Under the pieces are notes generated by a model, which ran no database searches, was not told the DNA's origin, and worked only from the letters and a program-made list of their open reading frames with translations. A program made the position numbers and the translations under genes. Below are positions 9,613-19,702 of a DNA stretch of 39,938 bases, in pieces. Within the stretch, counting starts at the first letter, position 1. Each line of letters begins with the position of its first letter. This DNA is from Adiantum capillus-veneris (taxonomy: Eukaryota > Streptophyta > Polypodiopsida > Polypodiales > Pteridaceae). Location of the stretch: positions 120,454,518 to 120,494,455 of the forward strand of contig CM043958.1 of NCBI GenBank assembly GCA_014529385.2. The letters are read 5' to 3'.

Positions 9613-9615
<3 letters not shown>
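9346..9615. other. 270-bp unique block between two CT tracts
   Basis: GC- and CAG-rich unique sequence with a 66-codon plus-strand frame (9382-9582, Ala/Ser/Gln-rich). No homology recognised. It is bracketed by (CT)n on both sides and may be genuine host flank or the 5' leader of another element. No splice signals were convincing. Confidence 0.4.

Positions 9616-9690
<75 letters not shown>
9616..9690. repeat. (TC)n microsatellite at the 5' end of LINE-C
   Basis: A 75-bp pure CT tract directly upstream of LINE-C. The same element ends in another 70-bp CT tract at 35838. Confidence 0.95.
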
Positions 9691-9693
<3 letters not shown>

Positions 9694-9757
9694 ATGCTGG
9701 AGGATGGACCAACCAGTCACTGTCGGGGATGACGGCATTTATGAAACCCCGCCTTAA

Positions 9758-10837
9758 TTGAAAGCGACATTTAGGCGGAGGTTTCGAGAGAGCACACTAT
9801 CGCCAGGTTCTGTGAGAGCAAAGAAACTTTCTAGAGTCAAAGGTGGCTTAATGTATGAGAAGGTACATGTGATGATTAAGGCAGAGTTGAGCCTCTTGAG
9901 GGATAACATTGAAAAAGAGATGTATGCAAATGCGGAAACTTACAGAAAAGCTATGTATGCAGAATTGAGGAAAGAATTGGACAAAGAGATGCTTGGTAAG
10001 CATGATGAGATGTACACCATTAAAGGCCAAAATGCAGAAGATTGTGCGGGCAGAAGTGAATGTAATGGAATGTATGATGCAGAAAAGATTAGAGGATGCA
10101 CTTGCTATGTTTGAATCCTGGAAATAAAAAATGGAAGAACGCATGAATGAAAGGGATGCATTGATCGAAGCACTTAAGGGAGACCTTACAGTTTGCAAAA
10201 ATACCCCCGCAAAGGAGGCAGAAAATCACCCCTCAATGATCAAGGAGCTCGAAAGCATTAAAGAGCAGGTGAAAACTCTACGAGAAGAGGAAGAGCAAAA
10301 GGCACGAACAACTTCTTCATGGGCGGAGCACCTATTGACAACACAAGAGAAGTTTGATAAAGCTGAAAAGTGGATCAAGGACGCAAAGAAAGGAAAAGAT
10401 AAGATGCCTGAAGCCACACCGACATTGACTATCATCAATATGACAATTGAAGAGGAGCAAAAGAGAAAGACTAGATCCCTTCATGTGCGTGTTACAAGTC
10501 TCAAAGACACCGGAAAAATAGAAGAAGTGCAAGAGCTCTTGAAGCGCATGGGTATCTCTGAACCCACACACACAGGTGCTTGGAGAGTTGGCAAGAAGGG
10601 AAGTGATGCAGGAAAGAGCACTCATTATATGTTTCCCTAGACTCGAAGCTAGGAAGGAGTTCCTGAAGAAGAGACCAACACTGAAGCAAACTAGGATATT
10701 TTCGAAGATGAGCTCACTCTAACACAGGTAGCACACATTCAAGAGCTGATGTCAAAGATCAAGGCAGCGAAGGAGAAAGGGAAATTGCTTTCTACAGGGC
10801 AGGGAGAGTAGTGGTGTTGGAAAAACACACCGCATGA
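9758..10837 (+). pseudogene. LINE-C ORF1, frameshifted
   Basis: The N-terminal part reads as a Lys/Glu/Met-rich helix. A frameshift near 10035 moves the frame (IVRAEVNVMECMMQKRLEDA continues it), and after a stop at about 10128 the coiled coil continues in the same style (MEERMNERDALIEALKGDL). The C-terminal domain carries IINMTIEEEQKRKTRSLHVR and AWRVGKKG. Another frameshift lies near 10610, after which ELTLTQVAHIQELM is recognisable. The end is placed at the TGA at 10835-10837, in the same context (CGCATGACGGTGC) as the LINE-B ORF1 stop. Confidence 0.75.
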
Positions 10838-10849
10838 CGGTGCAAGACC

Positions 10850-13094
10850 TATGGGACGGATCAATGAAGCTAGATGTAGGCGCATTTGAAGATAGCTTTA
10901 AGGGAAGAGACAATCTACATTGCAATATGCTATTTTTCCCCCAACACATCTCATTATGCATCGCCCAAGGGGGAGTGACCCTACATGATATTGGATGAGG
11001 ACATATGGGAGTTCTCTAAGGATGGAGATGTCATTCTTTTTACTTCAATGCCAAGATGGCCAGTCTCACACAGCTTTCTACGATACCTGAGAGGAAATGT
11101 TGAGAGAATTGGATGTAAGTGATAGGGGATTGGCCAGGTGTTCGCAAGATGAAGAGCACACGAGATGTGGGGAATATCTGACGGATTAGGGAATTGCGGG
11201 TTCACTTGTTTTCCTCATAGACATGGGGCCAGCACAGTGGATTATGTTTTGGCTTGACCCACTTTCATACCCTCTATTCAAGACTTTACAGTCGGGCCCA
11301 AGCCTATTGGGGTAGCAGTAGATCATGCTCTCCTCACGTTTATCGTCTCATTCAAGTTCAGCACAGCTCGACTGGCACAGACACCTACGCATACCCGATA
11401 CACTTTTACTTCAGAGACTGATTCTGTCTACAAAGATGGTATCTACAAACTCTTATGCACAGAGGATCCGGGGAGACCTTTAGGGGAGCTCACTTATATA
11501 TTGACAGAGACACTACAGGATGCGGTAGTAGAGACATACCCACACACTGAGCCTGGGCAACGACGAGTTTTGGGAGCACACCTCAAAATAGCTGGTATGA
11601 TTAGGAGTGCAGAGAGATCAGAGCCCGACTTCTAGGAGTCATTACTCACACGCAGTCACAAATTGCTTCTCAGCATTTGGTACGACGGAAGAAGAGGGCA
11701 ATTCTAGCTCGGCTAGAGCAGGATTTAAATCAATTGTTTTTGAGCCAGGATTTAGGCGAGGCATGGAGACTCTTCCATGAGCACTCCCCCCACCGGTCAT
11801 CACTTCTACGGAGGTGTGGGGTCAGTATGCATCATCTCTCTACACAGTCTCTGGGTAGCCACCTCTTCCAGATTTGCCAGAGCCATGCCCACACACATGT
11901 GCTTTCTATACCGCCAAGATGGTAAAGAAAGCCATTGACAAGATAAAGACTAGGAGAGCATATGATCACGATGGCCTGGTAGCAGAGCATTTTATACATG
12001 CCAGAGATTTGCTTGTAGAGCTTCTAGTAGTGATGTTCAACCGTACCATTTGCGAGGGCCTACCTGATACTTGGAGTTTGTACACGATCATACATATCGT
12101 CAAGTCAGGGGACCCTATGGAGCTTGGGAACTACCGCACTATCATGATTGGACACAAATTGGCACGGTTGTACACATCCATCCTTGAGCAGCAGTTGAGT
12201 AGATGGGGAGAGAGAGAGGGTGTACAGGCAGCAGGATAGCTGGTTTCAGGAGAGGTTTCTCTACTCTTGATCATATTCTGACACTCAAAGCCATTATTGA
12301 GGAGGGGAGATCACGTGGGAGACGGCTCTATTGTTGCTTTGTGGACTTCTGCAAAGCCTTCAATACAGTGCCTAGAGCTAGATTGATGCGCAGATTGCAA
12401 GAGATGGGGGTACCCAAAAAGTTGATTTGGGGGATCATGGCTCTATACAAATAGTCGAGCATGTACGCACTCCAGAGGGGATTTCTAATTTGGTTCATTC
12501 CACTATTGGGGCGAAACAGGGTTGCCTGCTATCTCCTACACTATTTGGCATGTATGTGGATGAGGTTGCTGACTACATTAAGAGGGATGGTGATAGAGGA
12601 GCACAGTTGGCAGGGACATGGATCCCACTATTGTTATATGTTGATGATATAGTGTTGATTTCCGACTCCTCGGAGGGGATGCAGCGTCATTTAGATGCTT
12701 TGTACACATTTGCCCAAGATAGTAGATTGTCCGCTAACCTGGGGAAAACCAAGGTTATGGTGTTTTAACACCCACCACAGTGGGTCAGGCAGTCAGCACC
12801 TACTTTTACATATGGCCAATTGACGGTGGAGTATACAGATGCATACACCTATCTTGGGGTAGTCTTCAATGGACTGGCTTTTTCATTGAGAAGAGCAGCA
12901 GTGACTAGATTAATGAGAGCTTATGCAGCCTTGGGAGGATTGGAGAAGATGTGTTCACAGGTTTGTTTCAAGAACCTCGAACAAAGCTGAGGCTTTTTGA
13001 AACTCTAGAGGCTTCAGCTATGCTCTATGAGGTTCACATGTGGGACCCTCAGTGGACCACCAGGGCAAATTTGGTAGCACTGATGGATGGAGAT
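10850..13094 (+). pseudogene. LINE-C ORF2, endonuclease and RT part
   Basis: The endonuclease starts with deletions (MKLDVGAFEDSFKGRD, then straight to IYIAICYFSPNTS), losing roughly 190 bp relative to LINE-B. The RT region is the best preserved of the LINE copies: KIKTRRAYDHDGLVAEHFIH (about 11940), GNYRTIMIGHKLARLYTSIL, GFRRGFSTLDHILTLKAIIE, AFNTVPRARLMRRLQEMGVP, GAKQGCLLSPTLFGMYVDEV. It alone keeps the catalytic LLLYVDDIVLISDS (YVDD at 12637-12648). Frameshifts near 12235 and 12450 and a stop near 12765 still kill it. The C-terminal part continues after hAT-1 at 16198. Confidence 0.85.
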
Positions 13095-13200
13095 CATAGT
13101 TACATGGGACGGCAGGTCGGGGTCGGGGACGGGGACGGAACGGCAAAAGTCAGGAAACGGGGACGGGGGTCAGAACGGCAAAAACAAAGAGAGTTTTTTT
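13095..13200. promoter_or_regulatory. hAT-1 3' terminal inverted repeat with subterminal GGGGACGG motifs
   Basis: CATAGTTACATGGGACGG is followed by at least five GGGGACGG or GGAACGGC-type motifs within 100 bp. Subterminal motifs are where hAT transposases bind. Confidence 0.7.
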
Positions 13201-13518
13201 GGCATTTTTTGACCTACACACATGCAACACACATAGAGCATCACTTTGCCCATAAATTTACACGAAATAGACCAAAGAACATGAGTCATATAGACGGAAA
13301 TGTGCTAATAAAACATCGATGATCGATGGATACAATATGAGAAGTGCATGCCACAAGGGCTCAAGAGTCAAAAAGCCTAAAGGACTTAGGACAAGCCTGA
13401 GGCCTCAAGGATAACAAAAAGTACAAAGGACTATGCAGTAGGTAGAGTCGTAGACTCAAGAGTCTAGACTCGAGAGTCGAGTGATCAATGATCATCAAAC
13501 TCAAGAAGTGCTCGCCTG

Positions 13519-15075
13519 TTAAATCTCCATATCGTCGTCGTAGTCGAGGTCGTCAGCGACGTATGAGGGCTCGGGAGGCTCGCATTGAGGCTCAAAGTCC
13601 TCCTCTAGCTCCTCCAAAAGAGTATCGGCCATAGATGGATTCTCTTGTGCCATCTCCCACTCAATGAAGGGATCTGCCTTGTGTGTGACGCTCTTGGCAA
13701 GCATGCGCAAGTTAGCGCTCACAAACACCAAATCATTGGCCCTCTGAACCCCAAGGCGATTCCTCTTCTTAGAGGCAATGTGGCTGTATACACTCCATAG
13801 TTGCTCCAAGCAACTAGTGGTACGTGCTTGGCTAAGGACACGAAAAGCCAAGCGCTGCAAATGTGGGCCATCTCCTCCATAGTCCTCCCACCACAAAACC
13901 GAGCCAATCTTGTTGCAATCAAGCTGTGCATCTACACATCCATAGGAGCCCTTCTTTTGCCTGTAGTTGAGTAGCTCGTCTCTAATCTTGCGCCTAATGT
14001 CACTGCTAGGCTCAAGGCGCTCCAATGCAAGCCGCCATCCTTTGCTCACCTCCTTGTCGATCTCTTGACGCCTTCCCTGAAACTCAGGTCAAGCACATAA
14101 GCTGCCGCATGAAGTGGAGAGTAGTATCCATTCCACCTCGACTCACACAAGCCATGAATCTCCGTATACTGAACAGGGTCAGGCACAAGCTCTCAAGTGC
14201 CTCTATCATCCGATCCATGGCTTCGTAGACTTTGCCAATGCATGGCTGCAAGCCATCCACCACTCGAAGTAGGTGTAGAATAGGCTTGACCATGGCGTCA
14301 AGAGTCTTCATCTCCTCCCACCAAGCGGCATCGTCGGCCCATTCTCGGCATTTCAATCCTGTTGCTGATGTAGACTCCGGCATGGCCTGGAACTCATCAC
14401 TGAGAAAGAGGCCCCTTAAGGCTCCACCACATGTAGACAAGCAGCCTAGCATAAGCCAATTGAATGCAAATCTTGTCTCTGAATATTTGAGCAAGGACAA
14501 GTGGCTCCTCTTTGAGAATTCATGGCGCACTTTTTGATGGTTCAGCACAAAGGAGACAATTTGAGAGGCGTCACCAATGGTGGGTGAAATCCATGACAAG
14601 TTCCCTATGTCCTTGAGGAGGTTATTGAGGCAATGCGCCATGCAAAATGTGACATGGATGCTGGGATACATGCCCTCAGTGATAGCCCCGGCTGCCCTAT
14701 TTGACGCCTCTCCATCTGCAACCATACAAAGGACATTCTCCGGGCCGGTGATCTCTATGGTGCTTGTCCACTCCGTAGCAAGCATCTCGGCGGCCTTGCC
14801 ACTATCGGATGCATCATGTGACTCCACAAAGTACATCTCCCCCCGAGAGTAGGCCACGACCCCGTGGATGGACCGCTTGCGGGTGTCGCTCCATCCATCT
14901 ACAAGGAGAGAGACGCCATTGGTCTCCCACAAATCCTTTGTCGCTTGGGCCGCTTGCTCCACAGCAAGCTTCTCTTTGTCAAGGAGGGTGGTGCGAAGCC
15001 TCTCCGATGAAGGTGGTATAATAAGAGGAGCCATATTCCCCTATTTTCGTACCCATGGTTCGAAAGTATGGAGAC
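13519..15075 (-). pseudogene. hAT-1 transposase exon 2 (DUF659 and hAT dimerisation domains), frameshifted
   Basis: After the acceptor, a one-base insertion near 15030 shifts the frame into PPSSERLRTTLLDKEKLAVE. DUF659 and catalytic core (14084-15034): LLVDGWSDTRKRS (first catalytic Asp region), NVLCMVADGEASN (second Asp region) and CMAHCLNNLLKDIG. Further frameshifts near 14180 and 14090 are revealed by hAT-2, which reads CESRWNGYYSPLHVAAYVLD and DPEFQGR there. The C-terminal dimerisation domain (13519-14049) has SKGWRLALERLEP, CLEQLWSVYSHIASKKRNRL and an acidic tail ending YDDDMEI. The reaction in the family is cut-and-paste excision with hairpinned flanks. Three frameshifts make it inactive. 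Confidence 0.85.
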
Positions 15076-15193
15076 CTATCCACACAAAATAGAGCATGTT
15101 GTGTTAGTATGGAGAGTCGAGAGTCGAGAAGTTATAACCCATTATGAATACAAAATGGAAGATTGCAATGTGCATATGCCAAGGGAAACTCAC
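15076..15193 (-). other. Predicted 118-bp intron in the hAT-1 transposase
   Basis: Donor CG/GTGAGT and acceptor GTGTGGATAG/GTCTCC on the minus strand. Splicing joins HASR to SPYFRTMGTKIGEYGSS, which fits the usual start of the region before DUF659, while reading through the intron meets stops. Confidence 0.65.
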
Positions 15194-15726
15194 CGCGAAG
15201 CATGGAAGGCAATGTGGTCATGGAAGAAGAATCGGGCAACCGATCTATCCACCTCTTCCTTCAATTTAGGATTCCAATTTTCGTTGAGAGTGCTTTGGCG
15301 ATGCGGAACGGAAGAGGACGGTGTAGATGCATGGCTCTTGAAGCTTCGAGAGATGTCGTCAAGGTTGGCTTCCCTTTGCTCTCGTGGTGTCGCCGTGGCG
15401 GAGGGATCAACGGCAACAAAACGGCCCCTCTTGGCCGCTTCCACAACCTCATACACCGTGAGCTTCTCAAGAAGATCCAACCTCTTCTCGGGAGCTACAT
15501 GAGGGAAAAACTTCACCTCGTGACCGGGTTCATGAAGAAGATGGGCTCGCACTTTGTTTGAACCACCCGTTCTCTTGTATGGGCATAGCTTGCATGTCCA
15601 TGGTCTTGCACCGCCACCTTTGCCACGCGTGCTAAAGTCGACTTCATCCCACCACAACCACGTTTGCACGGCGGGCCTCCTTCGAGAAGAACCGTCTTGA
15701 GAAGTGGAGTTGGCTTGAGATGACAT
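15194..15726 (-). CDS. hAT-1 transposase exon 1 (BED zinc finger)
   Basis: ATG at 15724-15726 starts MSSQANSTSQDGSSRRRPAV, identical in layout to hAT-2. The BED-type finger covers about residues 25-70: a WDEVDF aromatic motif, CKLC, then HLLH. BED fingers bind transposon end DNA. An Arg/Lys-rich linker and Ser-rich region follow, ending AFHASR at a consensus donor (GTGAGT, minus strand 15193-15188). The exon has no stops, so it is the intact part of the gene. The linker contains TPREQREANLDDISRS. Confidence 0.75.
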
Positions 15727-16059
15727 GATGGTGGAGAGACTCGAGAGAATAGAGCTTAGAAGTTAGAGGAGTTAGAAGAGAGCTTGTGTGGAGAGAGAGT
15801 AGAGGAGAGCTTCAAAGTGGGTAGAAGAGGGAGAGAGTGGAGACTCAACTTTCAAGGGTAGAGTGTAGAGCATACGGGCCACAGCGCATAGTCATGCTTG
15901 AGCCTTGAGCAATGAGGCTATGAGTAGAGAGGAGAGCTTGAGCCTTGAGGGAAATTGGAATAAGTATTAAGAGGCCCAAGGGGGCTTTTATAGCCTCCCA
16001 AGGGCCAAGCCCCCCCCCAAAATATGGCAGTTGGGCTGCAAACAGCCGTTTAAAACAGT

Positions 16060-16197
16060 CATAAACGGCTATTTACCCCGCCTGAAAACTGCCGTCCCCG
16101 GTCCGACCCGCCCGTCCGGCCAGAAATCCGACCGTCCCAAGGCGTCCCCTTCCGTCCCCGGCCCTAGGGCCCGTCCCCCCCGTCCCCTGTAACTATG
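16060..16197. promoter_or_regulatory. hAT-1 5' terminal inverted repeat with CCGTCCCC motifs
   Basis: The mirror of the other end: repeated CCGTCCCC, CCGTCCGG and CCGTCCCA motifs lead to CGTCCCCTGTAACTATG. The 5' leader of the transposase (15727 to about 16060) carries GAGAG-rich sequence and no other gene. Confidence 0.7.
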
Positions 16198-16866
16198 ATG
16201 GAGATGTATGGAAAGGCCTCTAGTCTCTATGATCTCTTGGATGATTTGGGCTAAGGCCTCGGTGCCACATGAGGTTATTCGAGCTGAGCTAGCTGCCCCC
16301 CCTCTCGTAGTTGAGGCCCTTGTGAGATCAGTTTCCTTCATGCATAATTTATGAGACCTTCCCAGAGACAGATATTCTCGGCTAGCCCTCGAGTCATCCA
16401 AACAGCTAGCGCTACAAGGGGAAACAGCATGTTGGTATGGGCAGATGACATCATGGTTCCAACACATGGCTTCAGCATGGATAACTTCCTCCATTCCAGT
16501 ATTCCTTGGATAAACCCTCTCCTTTCTCTCACACGGACAGAGATCACTAGACTTATACGTCAGGATTTGATTCAACTAGATACCAGAAGCACATGGATAC
16601 AGCCGATACAAGAGTTGGGCACAAAGATGGCTTTTTATAGAGAGCATCTCCAACTAACAGAGGATGGATATGTGATCAGACGGGCCTATATGCACACTCA
16701 TTTATCCTATGGAATACAATGTGCTATTGGTCATATGCGCACAACATCGCATCAGCTAGAGATTGTGACTGGCAGTTTAAGGAGGGTACCAGCAGCAGAA
16801 GCCAGGATATGCCAGTTGTGTCATATAGAGCCAGAGATAGAGTTACATCACATTTGTCATTGTCCG
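16198..16866 (+). pseudogene. LINE-C ORF2, C-terminal part up to the LINE-D insertion
   Basis: Resumes inside ORF2 (ERPLVSMISWMIWAKASVPH), goes through the conserved C-terminal region (RQIFSASPRVIQ frame and LDTRSTWIQPIQELGTKMAF, 16351 onward) and reaches the zinc knuckle ICQLCHIEPEIELHHICHC (about 16805-16862: C-x2-C then H and C). At 16866/16867 it fuses to the start of LINE-D ORF2. The last 71 bp (16796-16866) are duplicated at 35590-35660, where LINE-C resumes. Confidence 0.85.
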
Positions 16867-17567
16867 CTACTTGGAATTGTAATGGATCTCTACAACTTGA
16901 TGTGGGTACTTTTGAGGATAGTTTCACTGGAAGGGACATCATCTTCTATTATGAGACACATCAAGCCCCTGGGCAGTCTATGTCACGTGTCAGCGGATAC
17001 AAATGGGAAACAATTTGTAGACAAGAAACTTGATCAGAGCACAGAGGACGAGACTCAGGGGGAGTGGCAGTCGTATTCAGGGAGGAGTTGCAGCCATTGA
17101 TACATATAGCCCGCAGGGATGAGCAGGCTAGGTACATATGGGTGAGACTAAGGCAGAGACAGGCAGATACTTCTACATTGCTATTTGCTACTTTCCTCCG
17201 AGTACGTTAGTACATGCACCACCTAGAGAACAGTCTCCCTTTCCTATTTTGGATGATGACATATGGGAGTTCTCTAGGGATGGTGACATTATCATCGTGG
17301 GGACATCAATGCTAGGACTTCCCATTAGCAGACAGTATTTTATGATACTACAGAGGAGATGTTGAGGGAGCTGGATGTTGTAGAGATGGGCCTATCTAGA
17401 ATATCACAAGATGTGGAGCATACTAAGTATGGACGGCACTTGATAGACATGGGACTGCACATGGATTGGCTATTTTGAATGGCCTACAGAGATTTCCTGC
17501 TCTACGGGAGGTTTTACATGCTTTCCATACAGACATGAAGCCAGCACAGTGGATTATGTCATGGCAC
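16867..17567 (+). pseudogene. LINE-D, first segment: ORF2 endonuclease start
   Basis: Begins abruptly at ATWNCNGSLQLDVGTFEDSF, the N-terminus of ORF2; ORF1 and the leader are absent, so this is a 5'-truncated insertion. The E motif is intact (IIFYYETHQAPGQSM). A frameshift and stop occur near 17030 (CRQET then stop), after which GGVAVVFREELQPLIHIARR and EQARYIWVRL follow. More frameshifts occur through 17460. It is interrupted by hAT-2 at DYVMA; the TSD CATGGCAC is at 17560-17567. Confidence 0.85.
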
Positions 17568-18067
17568 CATAGTTACAGGGGACGAAGGGGAGGGGGCTTA
17601 GGAACGTGGAACGGCCGTAACCGGGTCGGGGACGGAAGGGAACGGCCGGTTTTTCATCCGACCGGTGGGAATGCAGGCAGCCGTACCGGAGACGGACGGG
17701 GGACCGGTGACAGATGGACCGACAAGGGACGGATGGGAACGGCAAGGAACGGCTGGATTTTTCAAATTTTGAAAATTTGACCGTTATTAACGGACAAAAC
17801 TCGCAGCCAACGTCTGTTTTTTGGGGGGGACTTGGGAGGCAGTAAAAGCACCCTTGGGCCTTTGGGTCTCTCAACCTCAATCAAGGCTCAAGTGACAAGC
17901 CTCTCCTCTCTACCATATAGACTCTACGGTCTACCTTTGGGCGCTCAAGCTCTACCCTTGAGTCTCTCTACCCACTCTCTCCCTCTTCTACCCTCTCAAC
18001 TTTAAAGCTCTCCTCTACTCTCTCTCCACACAAGCTCTCCTCTTAGCTCTACTCTCTCTCCACCGTC

Positions 18068-18493
18068 ATGTCATCTCAAGCTAACTCCACTTCTCAAGCA
18101 GGCTCTTCCCTAAGGAGGCCCGCCGTGCAAACATGGTCGTGGTGGGATGAAGTCGACTCTACTACACGTGGTAAAGGTGGCAGTGCAAGACCATGGACGT
18201 GCATGCTATGCCCGTACAGGAGAACGGGTGGTGCAAACAAAGTGCGAGCCCATCTTCTTCATAGCTTGTGTGAGTCGAGGTGGAATGGATACTACTCTCC
18301 ACTTCATGTGGCAGCTTATGTGCTTGACCCAGAGTTTCAAGGAAGGTGTCAAGAGACCGACAAGGAGGTGAGCAAAGGATGGCGGCTTGCATTGGAGCGC
18401 CTTGAGCCTAGCAGTGACATTAGGCGCAAGATTAGAGACGAGCTACTCAACTACAACCAAAAGAAGGGCTCCTATGGATGTGTAGATGCATAG
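18068..18493 (+). pseudogene. hAT-2 truncated transposase: BED finger fused in frame to dimerisation domain
   Basis: ATG at 18068 (MSSQANSTSQAGSSLRRPAV). The BED finger (CMLC to HLLH, about residues 25-68) is followed directly by SLCESRWNGYYSPLHVAAYV, the region before the C-terminal dimerisation domain, with no frame change. The frame stops after 141 codons at GCATAG (18491-18493), where hAT-1 has CAG, so the stop is a point mutation. Before that mutation the product would have been a BED plus dimerisation protein without a catalytic core, the layout expected of a transposition repressor or of a domesticated dimer. That role is inference. Confidence 0.75.
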
Positions 18494-18902
18494 GTTGATC
18501 GCAGCAAGATTGGCTCGGTTTTGTGGTGGGAGGACTATGGAGGAGATGGCCCACATTTGCAGCGCTTGGTTGTTCGTATCCTTAGACCAAGCATGTACCA
18601 CTAGTTGCTTGGAGCAACTATGGAGTGTGTACATCCACATTGCCTCTAAGAAGAGGAATCGCCTTGGGGTCCATAGGGCCAATGATTTGGTGTTTGTGAA
18701 CGCTAACTTGCGCATGCTTGCCAAGAGCGTCACACACAAGGCAGATCCCTTCACTGAGTGGGAGATGGCACAAGAGAATCCATCTATGGCCAAGACACTT
18801 TTGGAGGAGCTAGAGGAGGACTTCGAGCCTCAATGCGAGCCTCGCGAGGCCTCATATGTCACTGACGACCTCGACTACGGACGATATGGAGATTCAACAG
18901 GC
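18494..18902 (+). pseudogene. hAT-2 transposase C-terminal dimerisation remnant
   Basis: Continues the hAT-1 C-terminus: DRSKIGSVLWWEDYGGDGPH, a frameshift near 18580, then TTSCLEQLWSVYIHIASKKR and an acidic tail (LLEELEEDFEPQCEP) to about 18900. The family SKKRNRL motif is present. Downstream (18903-19190) is 3'UTR and then subterminal repeats; the stretch 17650-18067 is likewise terminal repeat and leader with no gene. Confidence 0.8.
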
Positions 18903-19288
18903 GAGCACTTCCGGAGTTTGATGATCATTGATCACTCTAGAGTCTAGAGTCTAGAGTCTACTCCTCTAGAGTCTACCTAGCCCTCTTTATTTTTTGTTAT
19001 CCTTGAGACTTGTCCTTTTTGAGCCCTTGTGGCATGCACTTTTCATTTTGTATCCATCGATGTTTTATTAGCACATTTGTGCCTATATGACTCATGCTCT
19101 TTGGTCTATTTAGTGTAAATTTGTGGTCAAAGTGATGCTCTATGTGTGTGGCATGTGTGTAGGTCAAAAAATGCCAAAAAAAATCCTCTTTTTTTTTGCC
19201 GTTCCGGACCCAGTCCCCATTTTCTGACTTTTGCCGTCCTATCCCGGTCCCCGTTCCAGACCTCGACCCGCCGTCCCATGTAACTATG

Positions 19289-19640
19289 CATGGCACACCC
19301 GAGCTTTATCTCTAGTATCCAAGACCTCACAAACCTAGACCTGTTGGCGTGGCAGTAGATCATGCCCTTGTGTCGATGACCATCTCTTTCCAGTTTAGTG
19401 TAGCACACATACCACGGATAGCAGCCCCTACTCGCTACATCTTTACACGGGAGACAGACTCTGTCTACATAGATGGGATCTATAGACATCTGTGCACTAA
19501 GGAGCCAAAGCGACCTATGGAGGACCTTACTACTATACTAACACAAACATTGCATGATGCAGCAGTAGAGGCATACCCACACACCCAGCTTGAGCAGAGA
19601 CGACGTTCTAGGAGCATGCCCCAAAATGGCTAGATTACAT
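19289..19640 (+). pseudogene. LINE-D, second segment: end of endonuclease
   Basis: After the right TSD of hAT-2 the LINE frame resumes: VGVAVDHALVSMTISFQFS and FTRETDSVYIDGIYRHLCTK, with the Asp-His catalytic pair of the endonuclease present (DHAL). It ends near CAAAATGGCTAGATTAC, where Gypsy-out begins. About 415 bp of LINE present in LINE-C (11600-12015) is missing between here and 33083. Confidence 0.8.
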
Positions 19641-19702
19641 TGCACACTGCACGGAGTAGAAAGCACCCACTGTAGAAAGCACGACATATTATCTCCGCTA
19701 CA
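19641..19702 (+). repeat. Truncated 5' LTR end of Gypsy-out
   Basis: GCACACTGCAC, then GTAGAAAGCACGACA, then ATTATCTCCGCTACA, closely similar to 33023-33082. Only the LTR 3' end survives. Confidence 0.75.

Larger units (their letters stand above)
9691..13094 (+). mobile_element. LINE-C, first segment (5' end to the hAT-1 insertion)
   Basis: Outermost element of the nest. It has a short leader, ORF1 and most of ORF2, and stops at the left TSD (ATGGAGAT, 13087-13094) of hAT-1. It resumes at 16198 and finishes at 35837. It is of the same subfamily as LINE-B and LINE-D. Confidence 0.85.
13095..16197 (-). mobile_element. hAT-1: hAT-superfamily DNA transposon in LINE-C
   Basis: A 3103-bp element with ends CATAGTTACA and TGTAACTATG and a perfect 8-bp TSD ATGGAGAT (13087-13094 and 16198-16205). 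The 8-bp duplication is the hAT hallmark. The terminal regions are full of GGGGACGG or GGAACGG motifs on the left and their complements on the right. The transposase gene runs on the minus strand. The ends match hAT-2, so the two are one family. Confidence 0.95.
17568..19288 (+). mobile_element. hAT-2: internally deleted hAT element in LINE-D
   Basis: A 1721-bp element of the hAT-1 family, plus-strand orientation. Ends are CATAGTTACAGGGGACG and CCGTCCCATGTAACTATG, with a perfect 8-bp TSD CATGGCAC (17560-17567 and 19289-19296). Compared with hAT-1 it lacks the end of exon 1, the intron and the whole DUF659 core. The deletion junction lies at TTCAT, which is shared by both donor sites in hAT-1. 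Confidence 0.95.

Noticed and set aside
9231-9757. Open frames of alternating Arg-Glu or Leu-Ser
   Set aside because: Pure artefacts of the two CT tracts.
13781-15092. Several plus-strand open frames of 65-100 codons across the hAT-1 gene
   Set aside because: They are antisense shadows of the transposase exons, which have clear DUF659 and dimerisation motifs.
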